DNA of 64,000 nucleotides from Olleya namhaensis. Lineage in GTDB: Bacteria; Bacteroidota; Bacteroidia; Flavobacteriales; Flavobacteriaceae. The translations under genes were made by a program, and so were the position numbers. The stretch lies in NCBI RefSeq assembly GCF_900114005.1, contig NZ_FORM01000001.1, positions 496,001-560,000 on the forward strand. The letters run 5' to 3'. The notes beneath the pieces are model-generated. The model was not told where the DNA came from. It was given only the letters and a program-made list of their open reading frames with translations, and did no database searches. Positions 41,274-51,020 of the stretch are shown piece after piece (position 1 is the stretch's first letter; the number at the start of each line of letters is the position of its first letter).

Positions 41274-42326
41274 ATGACTAATCGTAACGTTTTAATAACA
41301 GGTGGAGCAGGATTTATAGGATCCCATGTAGTTAGATTATTTGTCGAAAAATACTCTAATTATAAAATAATCAACTTAGATGCTTTAACGTACGCTGGTA
41401 ACTTGGAAAACCTTACAGATATTGAAAATGCGCCAAATTACACATTTGTTAAAGGTGACATAACTGACGAACCTTTTATTAACGCACTTTTTGACAAGTA
41501 TAAATTTGACAGTGTAATACATTTAGCAGCAGAATCTCATGTAGACAGGTCTATAAAAGACCCTTTGGCATTTGTTAAGACAAATGTTATTGGTACAATG
41601 ATTTTGTTAAATGCCTTTAAAGCACTTTGGAAAGACAACTTTACAGATAAATTGTTTTATCACGTAAGCACAGATGAGGTGTATGGTTCTTTAGGGGAAA
41701 CTGGTTTGTTTGAAGAAACGACATCATATGATCCTAATTCGCCATATTCTGCATCAAAAGCAAGTTCAGATCACTTTGTAAGAGCTTATGGTGAAACTTA
41801 TGGAATGCCTTATGTTATAACAAATTGTTCTAACAATTATGGTCAAAACCAGTTCCCAGAAAAACTAATTCCTTTATTCATTAATAATATTATAAACCAC
41901 AAACCATTACCAGTATATGGAGATGGTAACTATACAAGAGATTGGTTGTACGTTGTAGATCACGCAATTGCTATTGATTTAGTTTTTCATAAAGGAAAAC
42001 AGGGAGATACATATAACATTGGTGGTTTTAACGAGTGGAAAAATATAGATTTAGTTAAATTACTATGTCAACAAATGGATGTTGCATTAGGTAGAGAAAA
42101 AGGGTCTTCAGAAAAACTAATAACATATGTTAAAGATCGCCCAGGACATGATTTAAGATACGCTATTGATGCCTCTAAAATAAACAAAGAACTAGGATGG
42201 AAACCATCTGTAACCTTCGAAGAAGGTTTAAAAATCACTATAGATTGGTATCTAAACAATGAAGACTGGTTAAACAGTGTTACAAGTGGTTCTTACCAAA
42301 CGTATTACCAAAAACAATACAGCTAA
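41274..42326 (+). CDS. rmlB: dTDP-glucose 4,6-dehydratase
   Basis: A 350-aa extended SDR, second step of dTDP-L-rhamnose synthesis. ITGGAGFIGSHVVRLF (about 7-22) binds NAD; HLAAESHVDRSI and STDEVYGSLG carry the Asp-Glu catalytic pair, and YSASKASSDHFVRAYGETYG contains Y-x3-K. The length is normal. It opens the run rmlB, A, C, D. The start ATG follows an A-rich leader. Confidence 0.96.
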   Translation: MTNRNVLITGGAGFIGSHVVRLFVEKYSNYKIINLDALTYAGNLENLTDIENAPNYTFVKGDITDEPFINALFDKYKFDSVIHLAAESHVDRSIKDPLAFVKTNVIGTMILLNAFKALWKDNFTDKLFYHVSTDEVYGSLGETGLFEETTSYDPNSPYSASKASSDHFVRAYGETYGMPYVITNCSNNYGQNQFPEKLIPLFINNIINHKPLPVYGDGNYTRDWLYVVDHAIAIDLVFHKGKQGDTYNIGGFNEWKNIDLVKLLCQQMDVALGREKGSSEKLITYVKDRPGHDLRYAIDASKINKELGWKPSVTFEEGLKITIDWYLNNEDWLNSVTSGSYQTYYQKQYS

Positions 42327-42432
42327 TACTAAAAACAGAAACATGAAACGTCCATAACAAGAGTTCAATACATAAGAGAATGACTATTATGGAAGCTACA
42401 AGTGACAAATAAAAAATAAATAAGTTCGACAC

Positions 42433-43296
42433 ATGAAAGGAATAATACTAGCAGGAGGTTCTGGTACAAGACTTCACCCTTTAACACTTGCAGTAAGTAA
42501 GCAATTAATGCCTATTTACGACAAGCCAATGATATACTATCCATTATCTACATTAATGTGGTCCGGAATTAAAGATATTCTTATTATATCTACACCACAT
42601 GATTTACCTTTATTTGAACAACTTTTAGGAGATGGAAAAAAGTTTGGATGTAATTTTGAATACGCAGTTCAAGAAGCACCTAATGGTTTAGCAGAAGCTT
42701 TTGTTATTGGTGCAGATTTTATTGGTGACGATAAAGTAGCTCTTATTTTAGGAGATAATATATTTTACGGATCTGGGTTAGCAGAATTATTACAAGCTAA
42801 TAACAATCCTGATGGAGGTATTATTTATGCATATCATGTGCATGATCCAGAGCGTTATGGTGTTGCAGAATTTGATAAAGAAGGGAATGTGATTTCTATT
42901 GAAGAAAAACCCGAAAAGCCAAAGTCAAACTACGCGGTTCCAGGGATTTATTTTTATGATAATTCTGTAGTAGAAATCGCAAAAAACATTACACCTAGTC
43001 ACAGAGGAGAATTAGAAATTACAGATGTAAATAAAGAGTACTTAAAGCAGGGAAAACTAAAAGTTAGCGTATTAGATAAAGGAACGGCTTGGTTAGACAC
43101 GGGGACCTTTAATTCGCTTATGCAAGCATCCCAGTTTGTTCAAGTAATTGAAGAAAGACAAGGTCTTAAAATTGGAGCTATTGAAGAGGTCGCTTATAGT
43201 ATGGGTTATATAAATAAGTCCGAATTTAATATATTAATTCAACCCTTAATCAAAAGTGGTTATGGTAAACATTTGTTAAGCATTTTAGAAAAATAA
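42433..43296 (+). CDS. rmlA: Glucose-1-phosphate thymidylyltransferase
   Basis: A 287-aa enzyme, first step of dTDP-rhamnose synthesis. [17 protein letters not shown] (2-18) is the nucleotide-binding signature, and [13 protein letters not shown] and [14 protein letters not shown] are also present. The 106-bp gap to rmlB has no promoter motif or hairpin; it holds only a four-codon mini-frame. Confidence 0.96.
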   Translation: MKGIILAGGSGTRLHPLTLAVSKQLMPIYDKPMIYYPLSTLMWSGIKDILIISTPHDLPLFEQLLGDGKKFGCNFEYAVQEAPNGLAEAFVIGADFIGDDKVALILGDNIFYGSGLAELLQANNNPDGGIIYAYHVHDPERYGVAEFDKEGNVISIEEKPEKPKSNYAVPGIYFYDNSVVEIAKNITPSHRGELEITDVNKEYLKQGKLKVSVLDKGTAWLDTGTFNSLMQASQFVQVIEERQGLKIGAIEEVAYSMGYINKSEFNILIQPLIKSGYGKHLLSILEK

Positions 43297-43297
43297 T

Positions 43298-43843
43298 ATG
43301 AAGGCAACAGAAACTAAATTAGAAGGCTGTTTTGTTTTAGAACCAACTATTTTTGAAGATAAAAGAGGTTATTTTTTCGAAAGTTTTAACCAAGAAAAAT
43401 TTAATTCTTTAATTAATAAACAGGTAGATTTTGTTCAGGACAATGAGTCTTTTTCTTCCAAAGGAGTTTTAAGAGGATTACATTACCAAGTTGGAGAACA
43501 TGCACAAGCAAAATTAGTTCGTGTAATAAAAGGAAAAGTTTTAGATGTAGCTGTAGATGTTAGAGAAAACTCTAAAACATTTGGACAACATGTAGCTGTT
43601 GAATTATCTGAAGATAACAAGAAACAACTATTTGTACCAAGAGGATTTGCACATGGTTTTATTGTTTTAAGTGACACAGCTATTTTTTCATATAAATGTG
43701 ATAACCTTTACAACAAAGCTTCAGAAGGTGGAATAATATATAATGACCCAAAATTAAACATAGATTGGCAATTGCCTGAAAATAAATTACTTGTGTCAGA
43801 AAAAGATGTAATCTTACCAACGTTAGATAAAGCTAGACTATGA
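43298..43843 (+). CDS. rmlC: dTDP-4-dehydrorhamnose 3,5-epimerase
   Basis: A 181-aa cupin-fold epimerase. FVQDNESFSSKGVLRGLHYQ (about 48-67) contains the catalytic His, and KLVRVIKGKVLDVAVDVR and FVPRGFAHGFIVLSD are family segments. It starts one base after rmlA and overlaps rmlD by 4 nt (ATGA). Confidence 0.95.
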   Translation: MKATETKLEGCFVLEPTIFEDKRGYFFESFNQEKFNSLINKQVDFVQDNESFSSKGVLRGLHYQVGEHAQAKLVRVIKGKVLDVAVDVRENSKTFGQHVAVELSEDNKKQLFVPRGFAHGFIVLSDTAIFSYKCDNLYNKASEGGIIYNDPKLNIDWQLPENKLLVSEKDVILPTLDKARL

Positions 43844-44697
43844 TTAATATCTTGGTAACAGGAGGAAACGGACAATTAGCAACGTGTATAAAAGATATAG
43901 AGTCCAATCATTCTAATTTAAACTTTATATACGCCAACTCAGAACAATTAAATATTGCAGATTTTAATGCTGTACAGCAGTTTTTTAACGATCAATTTTT
44001 TCATTATTGCATAAATTGTGCAGCATATACAGCAGTGGATAAAGCTGAAAGTGATCAAGAAAACGCAAAAAATGTAAATGTACTCGGCTCAAAAAACCTT
44101 GCAATAGTTTGCGCAGAAAAAAAAGCAACTCTAATTCAAGTATCTACAGACTTTGTTTTTAATGGTGAAAAATCTTTTGCATATACAGAAACAGATGAAA
44201 CAGATCCAACAGGGGTGTATGGTGTAACAAAATTGGAAGGAGAACGCGAAGTTGCTAAAAATATAGAGCAACATTTTATTATAAGAACCTCTTGGTTATA
44301 TTCTGAAAATGGTAATAACTTCATGAAAACCATGATAAATTTATCTCAAAACAGGGACCTATTAAATATAGTTGCAGACCAAATAGGTACACCGACCTAT
44401 GCAACAGATTTAGCGCAAGCTATTTTAAAAATAATAACAACAAATAACACACAATACGGCATCTACCATTATAGTAATGAGGGGGTTGCAAGTTGGTATG
44501 ATTTTGCAAAAGCTATTTTTGAGGAAAGTAATATTTATATTAAAGTATTACCAATTAAATCGGAAGCATATCCAACTCCAGCTAGAAGACCACATTTTAG
44601 CGTATTAGATAAAACCAAAATCAAAACGAATCTTCAAATAGAAATACCACATTGGAGAGATAGTTTAAGAAAAGCAATAGTAAAAAACAATGAATAA
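43840..44697 (+). CDS. rmlD: dTDP-4-dehydrorhamnose reductase
   Basis: A 285-aa SDR that makes the final reduction to dTDP-L-rhamnose. VTGGNGQLATCIKDI (6-20) is the NADPH motif, CAAYTAVDKAESD is a family signature, and STDFVFNGE, GVYGVTKLEGE (Y-x3-K) and RTSWLYSENGNNFMKTM follow. It overlaps cysQ by 8 nt, linking rhamnose synthesis and the sulfate block in one operon. Confidence 0.95.
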   Translation: MINILVTGGNGQLATCIKDIESNHSNLNFIYANSEQLNIADFNAVQQFFNDQFFHYCINCAAYTAVDKAESDQENAKNVNVLGSKNLAIVCAEKKATLIQVSTDFVFNGEKSFAYTETDETDPTGVYGVTKLEGEREVAKNIEQHFIIRTSWLYSENGNNFMKTMINLSQNRDLLNIVADQIGTPTYATDLAQAILKIITTNNTQYGIYHYSNEGVASWYDFAKAIFEESNIYIKVLPIKSEAYPTPARRPHFSVLDKTKIKTNLQIEIPHWRDSLRKAIVKNNE

Positions 44698-45487
44698 AAA
44701 TCTACAAATAGCCATAAAAGCAAGTTTAGAAGCAGGAAAAGTAATCATGCAAGTTTACGATACACCTTTTGATGTAGAAATTAAAGACGATAAATCGCCT
44801 TTAACAGAAGCAGATAAAAAAGCGAATGATGTAATAAACTCATATTTAATAAATACAGAGTTTCCAATTATTAGTGAAGAGAATAAACAAACAGACTATC
44901 CTACCAGAAAAAACTGGACTACTTGTTGGGTTGTAGATCCTGTAGATGGAACAAAAGAGTTTATAAAACGTAATGGAGAATTTACTGTAAATATTGCATT
45001 AGTAACTAATGGTAAACCAGAATTAGGTGTTATTTATGTGCCAGCAACAAAAACAATATATGTTGCAAATGTAACAACTAAAGAAGCTTTTAAAACTCAA
45101 TTAGATTCGCATGATGCTTCTGTTGAAGAAGTCATTAGCGCAGCAATAGTATTACAACCAAAAGCACCAGAATCTAACCCTGTTCAAGTAGTAGGCAGTC
45201 GCTCTCATATGAGTCAAGAAACATTAGATTTTGTAGAGTCTATTAAAAAAGAAGGAAAAGAAGTTGAGGTCGTTTCAAAAGGAAGCTCATTAAAATTTTG
45301 TTTAGTAGCAGAAGGTAATGCAGATGTGTACCCAAGATTTGCACCAACAATGGAATGGGATACGGCTGCAGGACAGGCAATCTGCAATGCTGTAGGAATA
45401 GACGTAATTTCGCAAGAAACAAATCAATCCCTTTTATATAACAAAGAAAACCTGCTAAACCCATGGTTTTTAGTGTCTAAAAACTAA
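44690..45487 (+). CDS. cysQ: 3'(2'),5'-bisphosphate nucleotidase (PAP phosphatase)
   Basis: A 265-aa inositol-monophosphatase-fold enzyme that hydrolyses PAP, the product left after sulfotransfer from PAPS. DDKSPLTEADKKAND, ISEENKQ and WVVDPVDGTKEFIKRNGEFTVNIAL carry the metal-binding acidic residues; PTMEWDTAAGQAI is the C-terminal motif. PAP inhibits sulfotransferases, so a PAP phosphatase in this operon fits use of PAPS for sulfation. Confidence 0.93.
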   Translation: MNKNLQIAIKASLEAGKVIMQVYDTPFDVEIKDDKSPLTEADKKANDVINSYLINTEFPIISEENKQTDYPTRKNWTTCWVVDPVDGTKEFIKRNGEFTVNIALVTNGKPELGVIYVPATKTIYVANVTTKEAFKTQLDSHDASVEEVISAAIVLQPKAPESNPVQVVGSRSHMSQETLDFVESIKKEGKEVEVVSKGSSLKFCLVAEGNADVYPRFAPTMEWDTAAGQAICNAVGIDVISQETNQSLLYNKENLLNPWFLVSKN

Positions 45488-45489
45488 AC

Positions 45490-45942
45490 ATGGCATCTTT
45501 AAAAAAATCATCACATATACGTAGTATTCTAAAAGGAATATCTTGGCGTTTTATTGCGCTAGCAGATACTATTTTAGTCGTTCTTTTTGTAACCTGCTTA
45601 TTAGGAGAATGTAGTATAGAAGATGCTCTTAAAATAGGAGCATCAGAGTTTTTATTAAAATTAGCAATATTTTATTTTCACGAAAGAATATGGTTACGCC
45701 GTCTTGGTAAACAAGCAACAACAAATAAAGAAATTTTATATAAATCCATTTCATGGCGGATTGTAGCTACTACAACGACTTTTATCATTTCTGGAATTGT
45801 ATTAAAAGGGTTTAATGAAATAGCTCTTTATATTGCATTAACAGAATTGTTTACTAAATTTGTACTATATTATGTACATGAAAAAATATGGTTAAAATTA
45901 CCTTTAGGAAAAATTAGAAACTATTTTTTAGGTAGAAAATAA
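45490..45942 (+). CDS. Small membrane protein with two DUF2061 repeats
   Basis: A 150-aa protein made of two related halves, about 10-72 and 82-145. Each has K-x-I-S-W-R, two hydrophobic stretches and a terminal H-E-(R/K)-I-W-L motif (FYFHERIWLRRLGK, LYYVHEKIWLKLPLGK). DUF2061 proteins are small membrane proteins of unknown function. It lies inside the sulfate-activation block (3 nt after cysQ, 5 nt before cysC), so an association with sulfate uptake or activation is suggested by position only. Confidence 0.8.
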   Translation: MASLKKSSHIRSILKGISWRFIALADTILVVLFVTCLLGECSIEDALKIGASEFLLKLAIFYFHERIWLRRLGKQATTNKEILYKSISWRIVATTTTFIISGIVLKGFNEIALYIALTELFTKFVLYYVHEKIWLKLPLGKIRNYFLGRK

Positions 45943-45946
45943 ACTA

Positions 45947-46549
45947 ATGAAAGAAAATATAATTTCACATAACTATCAAGTTTCAAAAACAGATAGACAA
46001 GAAAAAAACAACCATACCTCTTTTTTGATATGGTTTACAGGACTTTCTGGTTCAGGAAAATCAACAATTGCTAATGTTGTAGAGCAAGAACTTTATAAAC
46101 TAGGTGTAAAAACCTATACCCTTGATGGAGATAACATTAGAAAAGGTATAAATAGCGATTTAACCTTCGCTCCAGAAGATAGAACAGAAAACATCAGAAG
46201 AATAGCCGAAATTGGAAATTTAATGGTTGATGCAGGATTGGTAACATTAGCAGCATTTGTTTCTCCCTATAAAAAAGACCGAGAGAATATTAAAAATATC
46301 GTTAAAGATGTTAACTTTGTCGAAGTTTATATAAACACCAGTGTGGAAGAGTGCGAACGTAGAGATGTAAAAGGTCTTTATAAAAAAGCCAGAGCTGGTG
46401 AAATAAAAAACATGACAGGTATTTCTGCACCTTATGAGGCGCCAGAAAACCCAGATATAGAAATTAAAACCGAAGAAAAAACGGTTGAAGAAGCTGTTCA
46501 TGATATCATGAACTTTATAAAACCTAAATTAAAATATAGCGATGAGTAA
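45947..46549 (+). CDS. cysC: Adenylylsulfate kinase
   Basis: A 200-aa APS kinase forming PAPS from APS and ATP. P-loop GLSGSGKST (32-40), TLDGDNIRKGINSDLTFAPEDRTENIRRI and VEVYINTSVEECERRDVKGLYKKARAGEI match the family. It is a stand-alone CysC, not fused to CysN. It overlaps cysD by 8 nt. Confidence 0.95.
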   Translation: MKENIISHNYQVSKTDRQEKNNHTSFLIWFTGLSGSGKSTIANVVEQELYKLGVKTYTLDGDNIRKGINSDLTFAPEDRTENIRRIAEIGNLMVDAGLVTLAAFVSPYKKDRENIKNIVKDVNFVEVYINTSVEECERRDVKGLYKKARAGEIKNMTGISAPYEAPENPDIEIKTEEKTVEEAVHDIMNFIKPKLKYSDE

Positions 46550-47447
46550 GTATTACTTAAATTATTTAGATGAATTAGAAAGTGAAGCAATCTTTATTTT
46601 ACGTGAAGTTTGGGCACAATTTGAAAACCCAGTAATCATGTTTTCTGGAGGGAAAGATTCTATTTTAGTAACTCATTTAGCTAAGAAAGCTTTCTATCCT
46701 GCTAAAATACCTTTTCCGTTAATGCATGTAGATACAGGACATAATTTTCCTGAAACTATTGAGTTTAGAGATTCTGTAATTGCAGATTTAGGAGTTAAAC
46801 TAATTGTTGGTTCTGTACAAGATTCTATTGATGATGGTCGTGTAGCCGAAGAAAAAGGTAAAAACGCAACACGTAATGCACTTCAAATAACTACGCTTTT
46901 AGACGCTATTGAGTCTAATAAAATAGATTGTGCGATTGGTGGAGGAAGACGTGACGAAGAAAAAGCAAGAGCTAAAGAACGTTTCTTTTCGCATAGAGAT
47001 GATTTTGGACAATGGGATCCTAAAAACCAAAGACCAGAATTATGGAATATATTTAATGGAAGACACTTTGAAGGAGAACACTTTAGAGCATTTCCTATTA
47101 GTAATTGGACAGAAATGGATGTTTGGAACTACATAAAAAGAGAAAACATTGCAATTCCATCCTTATATTTTGCGCACGAACGTGAAGTCGTTTGGAGACA
47201 AGATACATGGATTCCAAATTCTGAGTTTTTGGTATTAGAAGATCACGAAGAAGTAGTAACTAAAAGAATACGTTTTAGAACTTTAGGTGATATTACAATT
47301 ACAGGAGGAGACGAATCTGAAGCAGATACATTAGAGAAAATTGCTACAGAAGTTGCAGGAATGCGCAACACAGAAAGAGGAAACAGAAGTGACGACAAAC
47401 GTTCTGAATCTGCAATGGAAGATAGAAAACGCCAAGGATATTTCTAG
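46542..47447 (+). CDS. cysD: Sulfate adenylyltransferase subunit 2
   Basis: A 301-aa PAPS-reductase-fold ATP sulfurylase subunit. MFSGGKDSILVTHLA (about 33-47) is the PP-motif; PLMHVDTGHNFPETIEFRD and GGGRRDEEKARAKERFFS bind the nucleotide and sulfate. With CysN it forms APS from ATP and sulfate. The tail ending RKRQGYF is typical. Confidence 0.95.
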   Translation: MSKYYLNYLDELESEAIFILREVWAQFENPVIMFSGGKDSILVTHLAKKAFYPAKIPFPLMHVDTGHNFPETIEFRDSVIADLGVKLIVGSVQDSIDDGRVAEEKGKNATRNALQITTLLDAIESNKIDCAIGGGRRDEEKARAKERFFSHRDDFGQWDPKNQRPELWNIFNGRHFEGEHFRAFPISNWTEMDVWNYIKRENIAIPSLYFAHEREVVWRQDTWIPNSEFLVLEDHEEVVTKRIRFRTLGDITITGGDESEADTLEKIATEVAGMRNTERGNRSDDKRSESAMEDRKRQGYF

Positions 47448-47504
47448 AAATTAAAAATTTGTAATTTTTGTGAAAACAAGAATCTATTATATAAAAAGCA
47501 AAAA

Positions 47505-48758
47505 ATGTTAGATAACAATCAATTATTACGTTTTACAACAGCAGGAAGTGTAGATGATGGAAAGAGTACTTTAATAGGTCGACTATTATATGATTCTAAA
47601 TCTATATTCGAAGATCAACTTGAAGCTATCACAAATACAAGTAAAAAGAAAGGCCACAAAGGGGTAGATTTAGCCTTATTCACAGATGGTTTAAAAGACG
47701 AACGTGAGCAAGGTATTACTATAGATGTTGCTTACAGATACTTTACAACACCTAAACGTAAATTTATTATTGCAGATACTCCAGGACATATACAGTATAC
47801 ACGTAATATGGTTACAGGAGCTTCTACAGCAAACGTGGCAACTATTTTAATAGATGCAAGACATGGTGTAATAGAGCAAACAAAAAGACACGCATTTATA
47901 GCATCTTTATTGCAAATACCTCACATTATTGTTTGTGTAAACAAAATGGACCTGGTAGATTATTCTGAAAAAGTGTACAATGACATTGTTACGCAATTCG
48001 AAGACATTTCTTCAAAAATGCTAGTAACAGATGTACGTTTCATTCCAATGAGTGCTTTAGATGGTGATAATGTTGTAAATAAGTCTACAAACATGCCTTG
48101 GTATCAAGGAGCGCCAATGTTACACACATTAGAGACTATGCATATTAGTAGCGATATTAATAAAGTAGACGCTCGTTTCCCTGTACAAACCGTTTTAAGA
48201 CCGCAAAGCGAAGGTTTTATAGATTATAGAGGTTATGCAGGACGTGTTGCAAGTGGTATATTTAGAAAAGGAGATGAGATTACAGTAATGCCATCTGGAT
48301 TTACATCTAAAATTAAAACGATAGATACTTTAGACAAAGAATTAGAAGAAGCCTATGCGCCAATGTCTGTTTCTATAACGCTAGAAGATGATATTGATAT
48401 TAGTCGTGGAGACATGATTGTACGTTCTAACAACAAACCAGAAGCATCACAAGACATTGAGGTAATGTTATGTTGGTTAAACAATGCTTCGGCTAAAGCA
48501 AGAGCTAAATACACCATAAAACACACTTCTAATGATCAAAAAGCGATGATTAAAGAAGTAGTTTATAAATACAATATTAATACTCTAGAGCGTATTAACG
48601 ACGATAAAGAGATTAATATGAATGATATTTGTAAAGTTAAAATTCGTACAACAAAACCATTAATGGTAGATGCGTATAGAGAAAACAGAACAACTGGAAG
48701 TATAATTCTTGTTGATGACGCTACAAATGAAACCGTTGCAGCAGGAATGATAGTTTAA
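47505..48758 (+). CDS. cysN: Sulfate adenylyltransferase subunit 1 (GTPase)
   Basis: A 417-aa EF-Tu-like GTPase. TAGSVDDGKSTL (G1, 12-23), DTPGH (G3) and NKMD (G4) are intact; two beta-barrel domains follow. GTP hydrolysis drives APS formation by CysD. No C-terminal APS kinase is fused, matching the separate cysC. The length is slightly short compared with E. coli CysN (about 475 aa) but normal for Bacteroidota. Confidence 0.94.
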   Translation: MLDNNQLLRFTTAGSVDDGKSTLIGRLLYDSKSIFEDQLEAITNTSKKKGHKGVDLALFTDGLKDEREQGITIDVAYRYFTTPKRKFIIADTPGHIQYTRNMVTGASTANVATILIDARHGVIEQTKRHAFIASLLQIPHIIVCVNKMDLVDYSEKVYNDIVTQFEDISSKMLVTDVRFIPMSALDGDNVVNKSTNMPWYQGAPMLHTLETMHISSDINKVDARFPVQTVLRPQSEGFIDYRGYAGRVASGIFRKGDEITVMPSGFTSKIKTIDTLDKELEEAYAPMSVSITLEDDIDISRGDMIVRSNNKPEASQDIEVMLCWLNNASAKARAKYTIKHTSNDQKAMIKEVVYKYNINTLERINDDKEINMNDICKVKIRTTKPLMVDAYRENRTTGSIILVDDATNETVAAGMIV

Positions 48759-48764
48759 GGATAC

Positions 48765-49724
48765 ATGAATAAAAAACTAATAAAAGGATTTAAAATAGGC
48801 TTACCTTTACTGCTTGCTAGTTTTTTTGGGTGGCTAACTTTTTCAAAATTACCCTTTTCGGAAATTATACCATATTTTAAAAAAGCAAATTATCTATGGG
48901 TTCTGACAGGGATGTTTATTGGTCTTTTAAGTCATATATCTAGAGCATATCGATGGCAATTTATGCTAAAACCTTTGGGGTACTCTATAAAACTCCCTAA
49001 TAGTTTTATGGCATTATTTGCCGCATATTTAGCTAATTATGGCATTCCTAGATCTGGAGAAGTATTACGAGCGGCAGTAATTACTAACTATGAAAAAGTA
49101 CCTTTCGAGCAAAGTTTTGGTACTATTGTCGCAGAGCGAATTATAGATTTAGCAGTAATACTCATAATCGTTGCAATTACACTTTTTTTTCAATTTGATT
49201 TTATTTATTCTATTTTATTAGAAACTTTCAACCTAACTAAAATATTATTTGGACTCGGGATTTTATTGGTTTTAGGAATAGCTTTTTTAATCTTTATTCA
49301 AAAATCAAAATTAAAAATTGCAATTAAAATTAAGAATTTTCTTTCTGGACTTATAAAAGGAGTAACCAGTATTTTTAAACTTAAGCAAAAATGGACATTT
49401 TTATTTCATACTATATTTATTTGGTGTATGTATGTACTTATGTTTTACATCACATCTTTTGCTCTAGAAGATTTAAATCAAACTCCTTTTGCGGCAATTA
49501 TAGTTGCTTTTATTGCAGCTAGTTTTACAATTGCAGCTACAAATGGAGGATTGTTTTTTTATCCTGCGGCTGTACTTGCTGCTTTTTTATTGTTTGATCT
49601 ACCTAAAGAGCCTAGTTATGCTTTTGGATGGATTGTTTGGGCCTCACAAACAGTAATGATTACAATCATAGGTATTTTATCTTTTATTTGCCTTCCTATA
49701 TATAATAAAAGCAAACTAAATTAA
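48765..49724 (+). CDS. Lysylphosphatidylglycerol synthetase-like TM (UPF0104/AglD) family protein
   Basis: A 319-aa inner-membrane protein with about eight hydrophobic segments. ISRAYRWQFMLKPLGY (about 58-73), AAYLANYGIPRSGEVLRAAV (about 83-102) and TIVAERIIDLAVILI (about 118-132) are hallmarks of the UPF0104/DUF2029-like flippase-type domain. Members occur beside glycosyltransferases in polysaccharide loci and in the MprF flippase half. A lipid-linked sugar translocation role is plausible. It follows cysN by 6 nt. Confidence 0.8.
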   Translation: MNKKLIKGFKIGLPLLLASFFGWLTFSKLPFSEIIPYFKKANYLWVLTGMFIGLLSHISRAYRWQFMLKPLGYSIKLPNSFMALFAAYLANYGIPRSGEVLRAAVITNYEKVPFEQSFGTIVAERIIDLAVILIIVAITLFFQFDFIYSILLETFNLTKILFGLGILLVLGIAFLIFIQKSKLKIAIKIKNFLSGLIKGVTSIFKLKQKWTFLFHTIFIWCMYVLMFYITSFALEDLNQTPFAAIIVAFIAASFTIAATNGGLFFYPAAVLAAFLLFDLPKEPSYAFGWIVWASQTVMITIIGILSFICLPIYNKSKLN

Positions 49725-49743
49725 TAATTTTAAACGATACAAA

Positions 49744-50283
49744 ATGAAAAAAAATTTTATAGCACTGTTTTTATGTGTTTCTATTATTGCTTGTAAAAGT
49801 GATAAAAAAGAAACAATAGAACAAAATAAAGTTACTATTAAAGAAACCACCGAAGAAAGCACAGATTATTTAGAGATTAAAATAAACGCAGTTATTCCGA
49901 AGGATGATGAATTTTCTGTTCAATATAAAGATGAAGATAATAAATGGTATCCTAAAGGAGGAATAAATGTTGCAGTTGTAGGATCTGATGTAGCACAAGA
50001 TCTTGTATTTAATTTACCAAAAGAAAAATATCCATTTGGTTTGTTATTTGTTGTTGGTAAAAATAACAAGCAAAACGTGATTATAAATTCTTTATCTTTT
50101 AAACAAAATGATGATGAGTTTGTAGTTCCTAAAGAAAAAGTATTTCAATTTTTAAACCCAAATGAGTATATTAAGTTTAACAAAGGAGACAATAGTTATG
50201 AAATCGAAGGGGATGACAATAAGCGAGCTTTTTTTAATTCTAGAGGTATCTTAATTAAACGTTTAGAAGCAAACATTTATTAA
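49744..50283 (+). CDS. Lipoprotein of unknown function
   Basis: A 179-aa protein with lipobox in MKKNFIALFLCVSIIAC (Cys17), then a Lys/Glu/Thr-rich tether (18-42) and a strand-rich domain (about 43-175, IKINAVIPKDDEFSVQYKDEDNKWYPKGG). The domain could be an immunoglobulin-like or carbohydrate-binding fold, but no family is recognised. It sits between the UPF0104 gene and glycosyltransferase genes and probably serves the same locus. Confidence 0.6.
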   Translation: MKKNFIALFLCVSIIACKSDKKETIEQNKVTIKETTEESTDYLEIKINAVIPKDDEFSVQYKDEDNKWYPKGGINVAVVGSDVAQDLVFNLPKEKYPFGLLFVVGKNNKQNVIINSLSFKQNDDEFVVPKEKVFQFLNPNEYIKFNKGDNSYEIEGDDNKRAFFNSRGILIKRLEANIY

Positions 50284-50290
50284 TAATTAC

Positions 50291-51019
50291 ATGTTCGAAA
50301 TCACCATACCAGTTTTAAATGAAGAGGAAACATTAGAAGAAAATGTTTTAAAATCTTTACATTTTGTAAAATCTGAAATCACCGAGAACTTTAGAATTAT
50401 TATAGCCGATAATGGTTCTACAGATAATACACAGCAAATTGGAGAGCAATTAGCACGAAATAACTCAGAGATACGCTTTGTAAAAGTACCAAGAAGAGGT
50501 GTAGGTTTAGCATTAAGAACTTCATGGATGGCTTCAGAAGCAACCGTAGTTGGTTATATGGATTTAGATTTGGCAACAGATTTAAGCCATTTAAAAGAAG
50601 TGTACCAATTGTTATTTGTAGAAAAAAGCTGTGATATAGTAAATGGATCTAGACTTTTAAGTAAATCTAAAGTAAAAAACAGAAGCCTATTACGAGAAAT
50701 AACCTCTAGAGGATTTAATTTAATTGTCAAAAATTATTTGGGTGTTGGCATAACAGACGGAATGTGTGGTTTTAAATATTTTAATAGGGAAGTAGCTCAA
50801 AATTTAATAGAAACAGGAATTGATCTAGATGGTTGGTTTTTTTCAACAGAAATTTTAGTAAAAGGAGATTGGTCAGGAAAAAAAATAACCGAAATTCCAG
50901 TAAAATGGACAGATGATCCAAATTCAAAAGTAAATGTTAAAAACTTAAGTAAGCAATATTTTAAAGAAATACTACGATTAAAAAAAGAAAAAAAAGGGTT
51001 TTTTAATAAAAATATATAA
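50291..51019 (+). CDS. Family 2 glycosyltransferase (GtrB/DPM1-like)
   Basis: A 242-aa soluble GT-A enzyme. ITIPVLNEEETLEENV (4-19) and IIIADNGSTDNTQQIGE (about 37-53) start the fold; VVGYMDLDLATDLSHLKE provides the D-x-D metal site and GITDGMCGFKYFNREVAQ follows. This is the pattern of polyprenyl-phosphate sugar transferases. No C-terminal membrane segments are present, so it may use a soluble acceptor or peripheral attachment. Confidence 0.85.
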   Translation: MFEITIPVLNEEETLEENVLKSLHFVKSEITENFRIIIADNGSTDNTQQIGEQLARNNSEIRFVKVPRRGVGLALRTSWMASEATVVGYMDLDLATDLSHLKEVYQLLFVEKSCDIVNGSRLLSKSKVKNRSLLREITSRGFNLIVKNYLGVGITDGMCGFKYFNREVAQNLIETGIDLDGWFFSTEILVKGDWSGKKITEIPVKWTDDPNSKVNVKNLSKQYFKEILRLKKEKKGFFNKNI

Positions 51020-51020
51020 A

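Noticed and set aside
42336-42430. Possible small gene or promoter between rmlB and rmlA
   Set aside because: Only a four-codon mini-frame and no TAnnTTTG box or hairpin; rmlA is most likely expressed from the rmlB promoter.
46542-48758. Reading cysD/cysN as an assimilatory sulfate-reduction cluster
   Set aside because: No cysH, cysI/J or siroheme genes are present, while three sulfotransferases and a PAP phosphatase are; sulfation is the better explanation, although dual use cannot be excluded.
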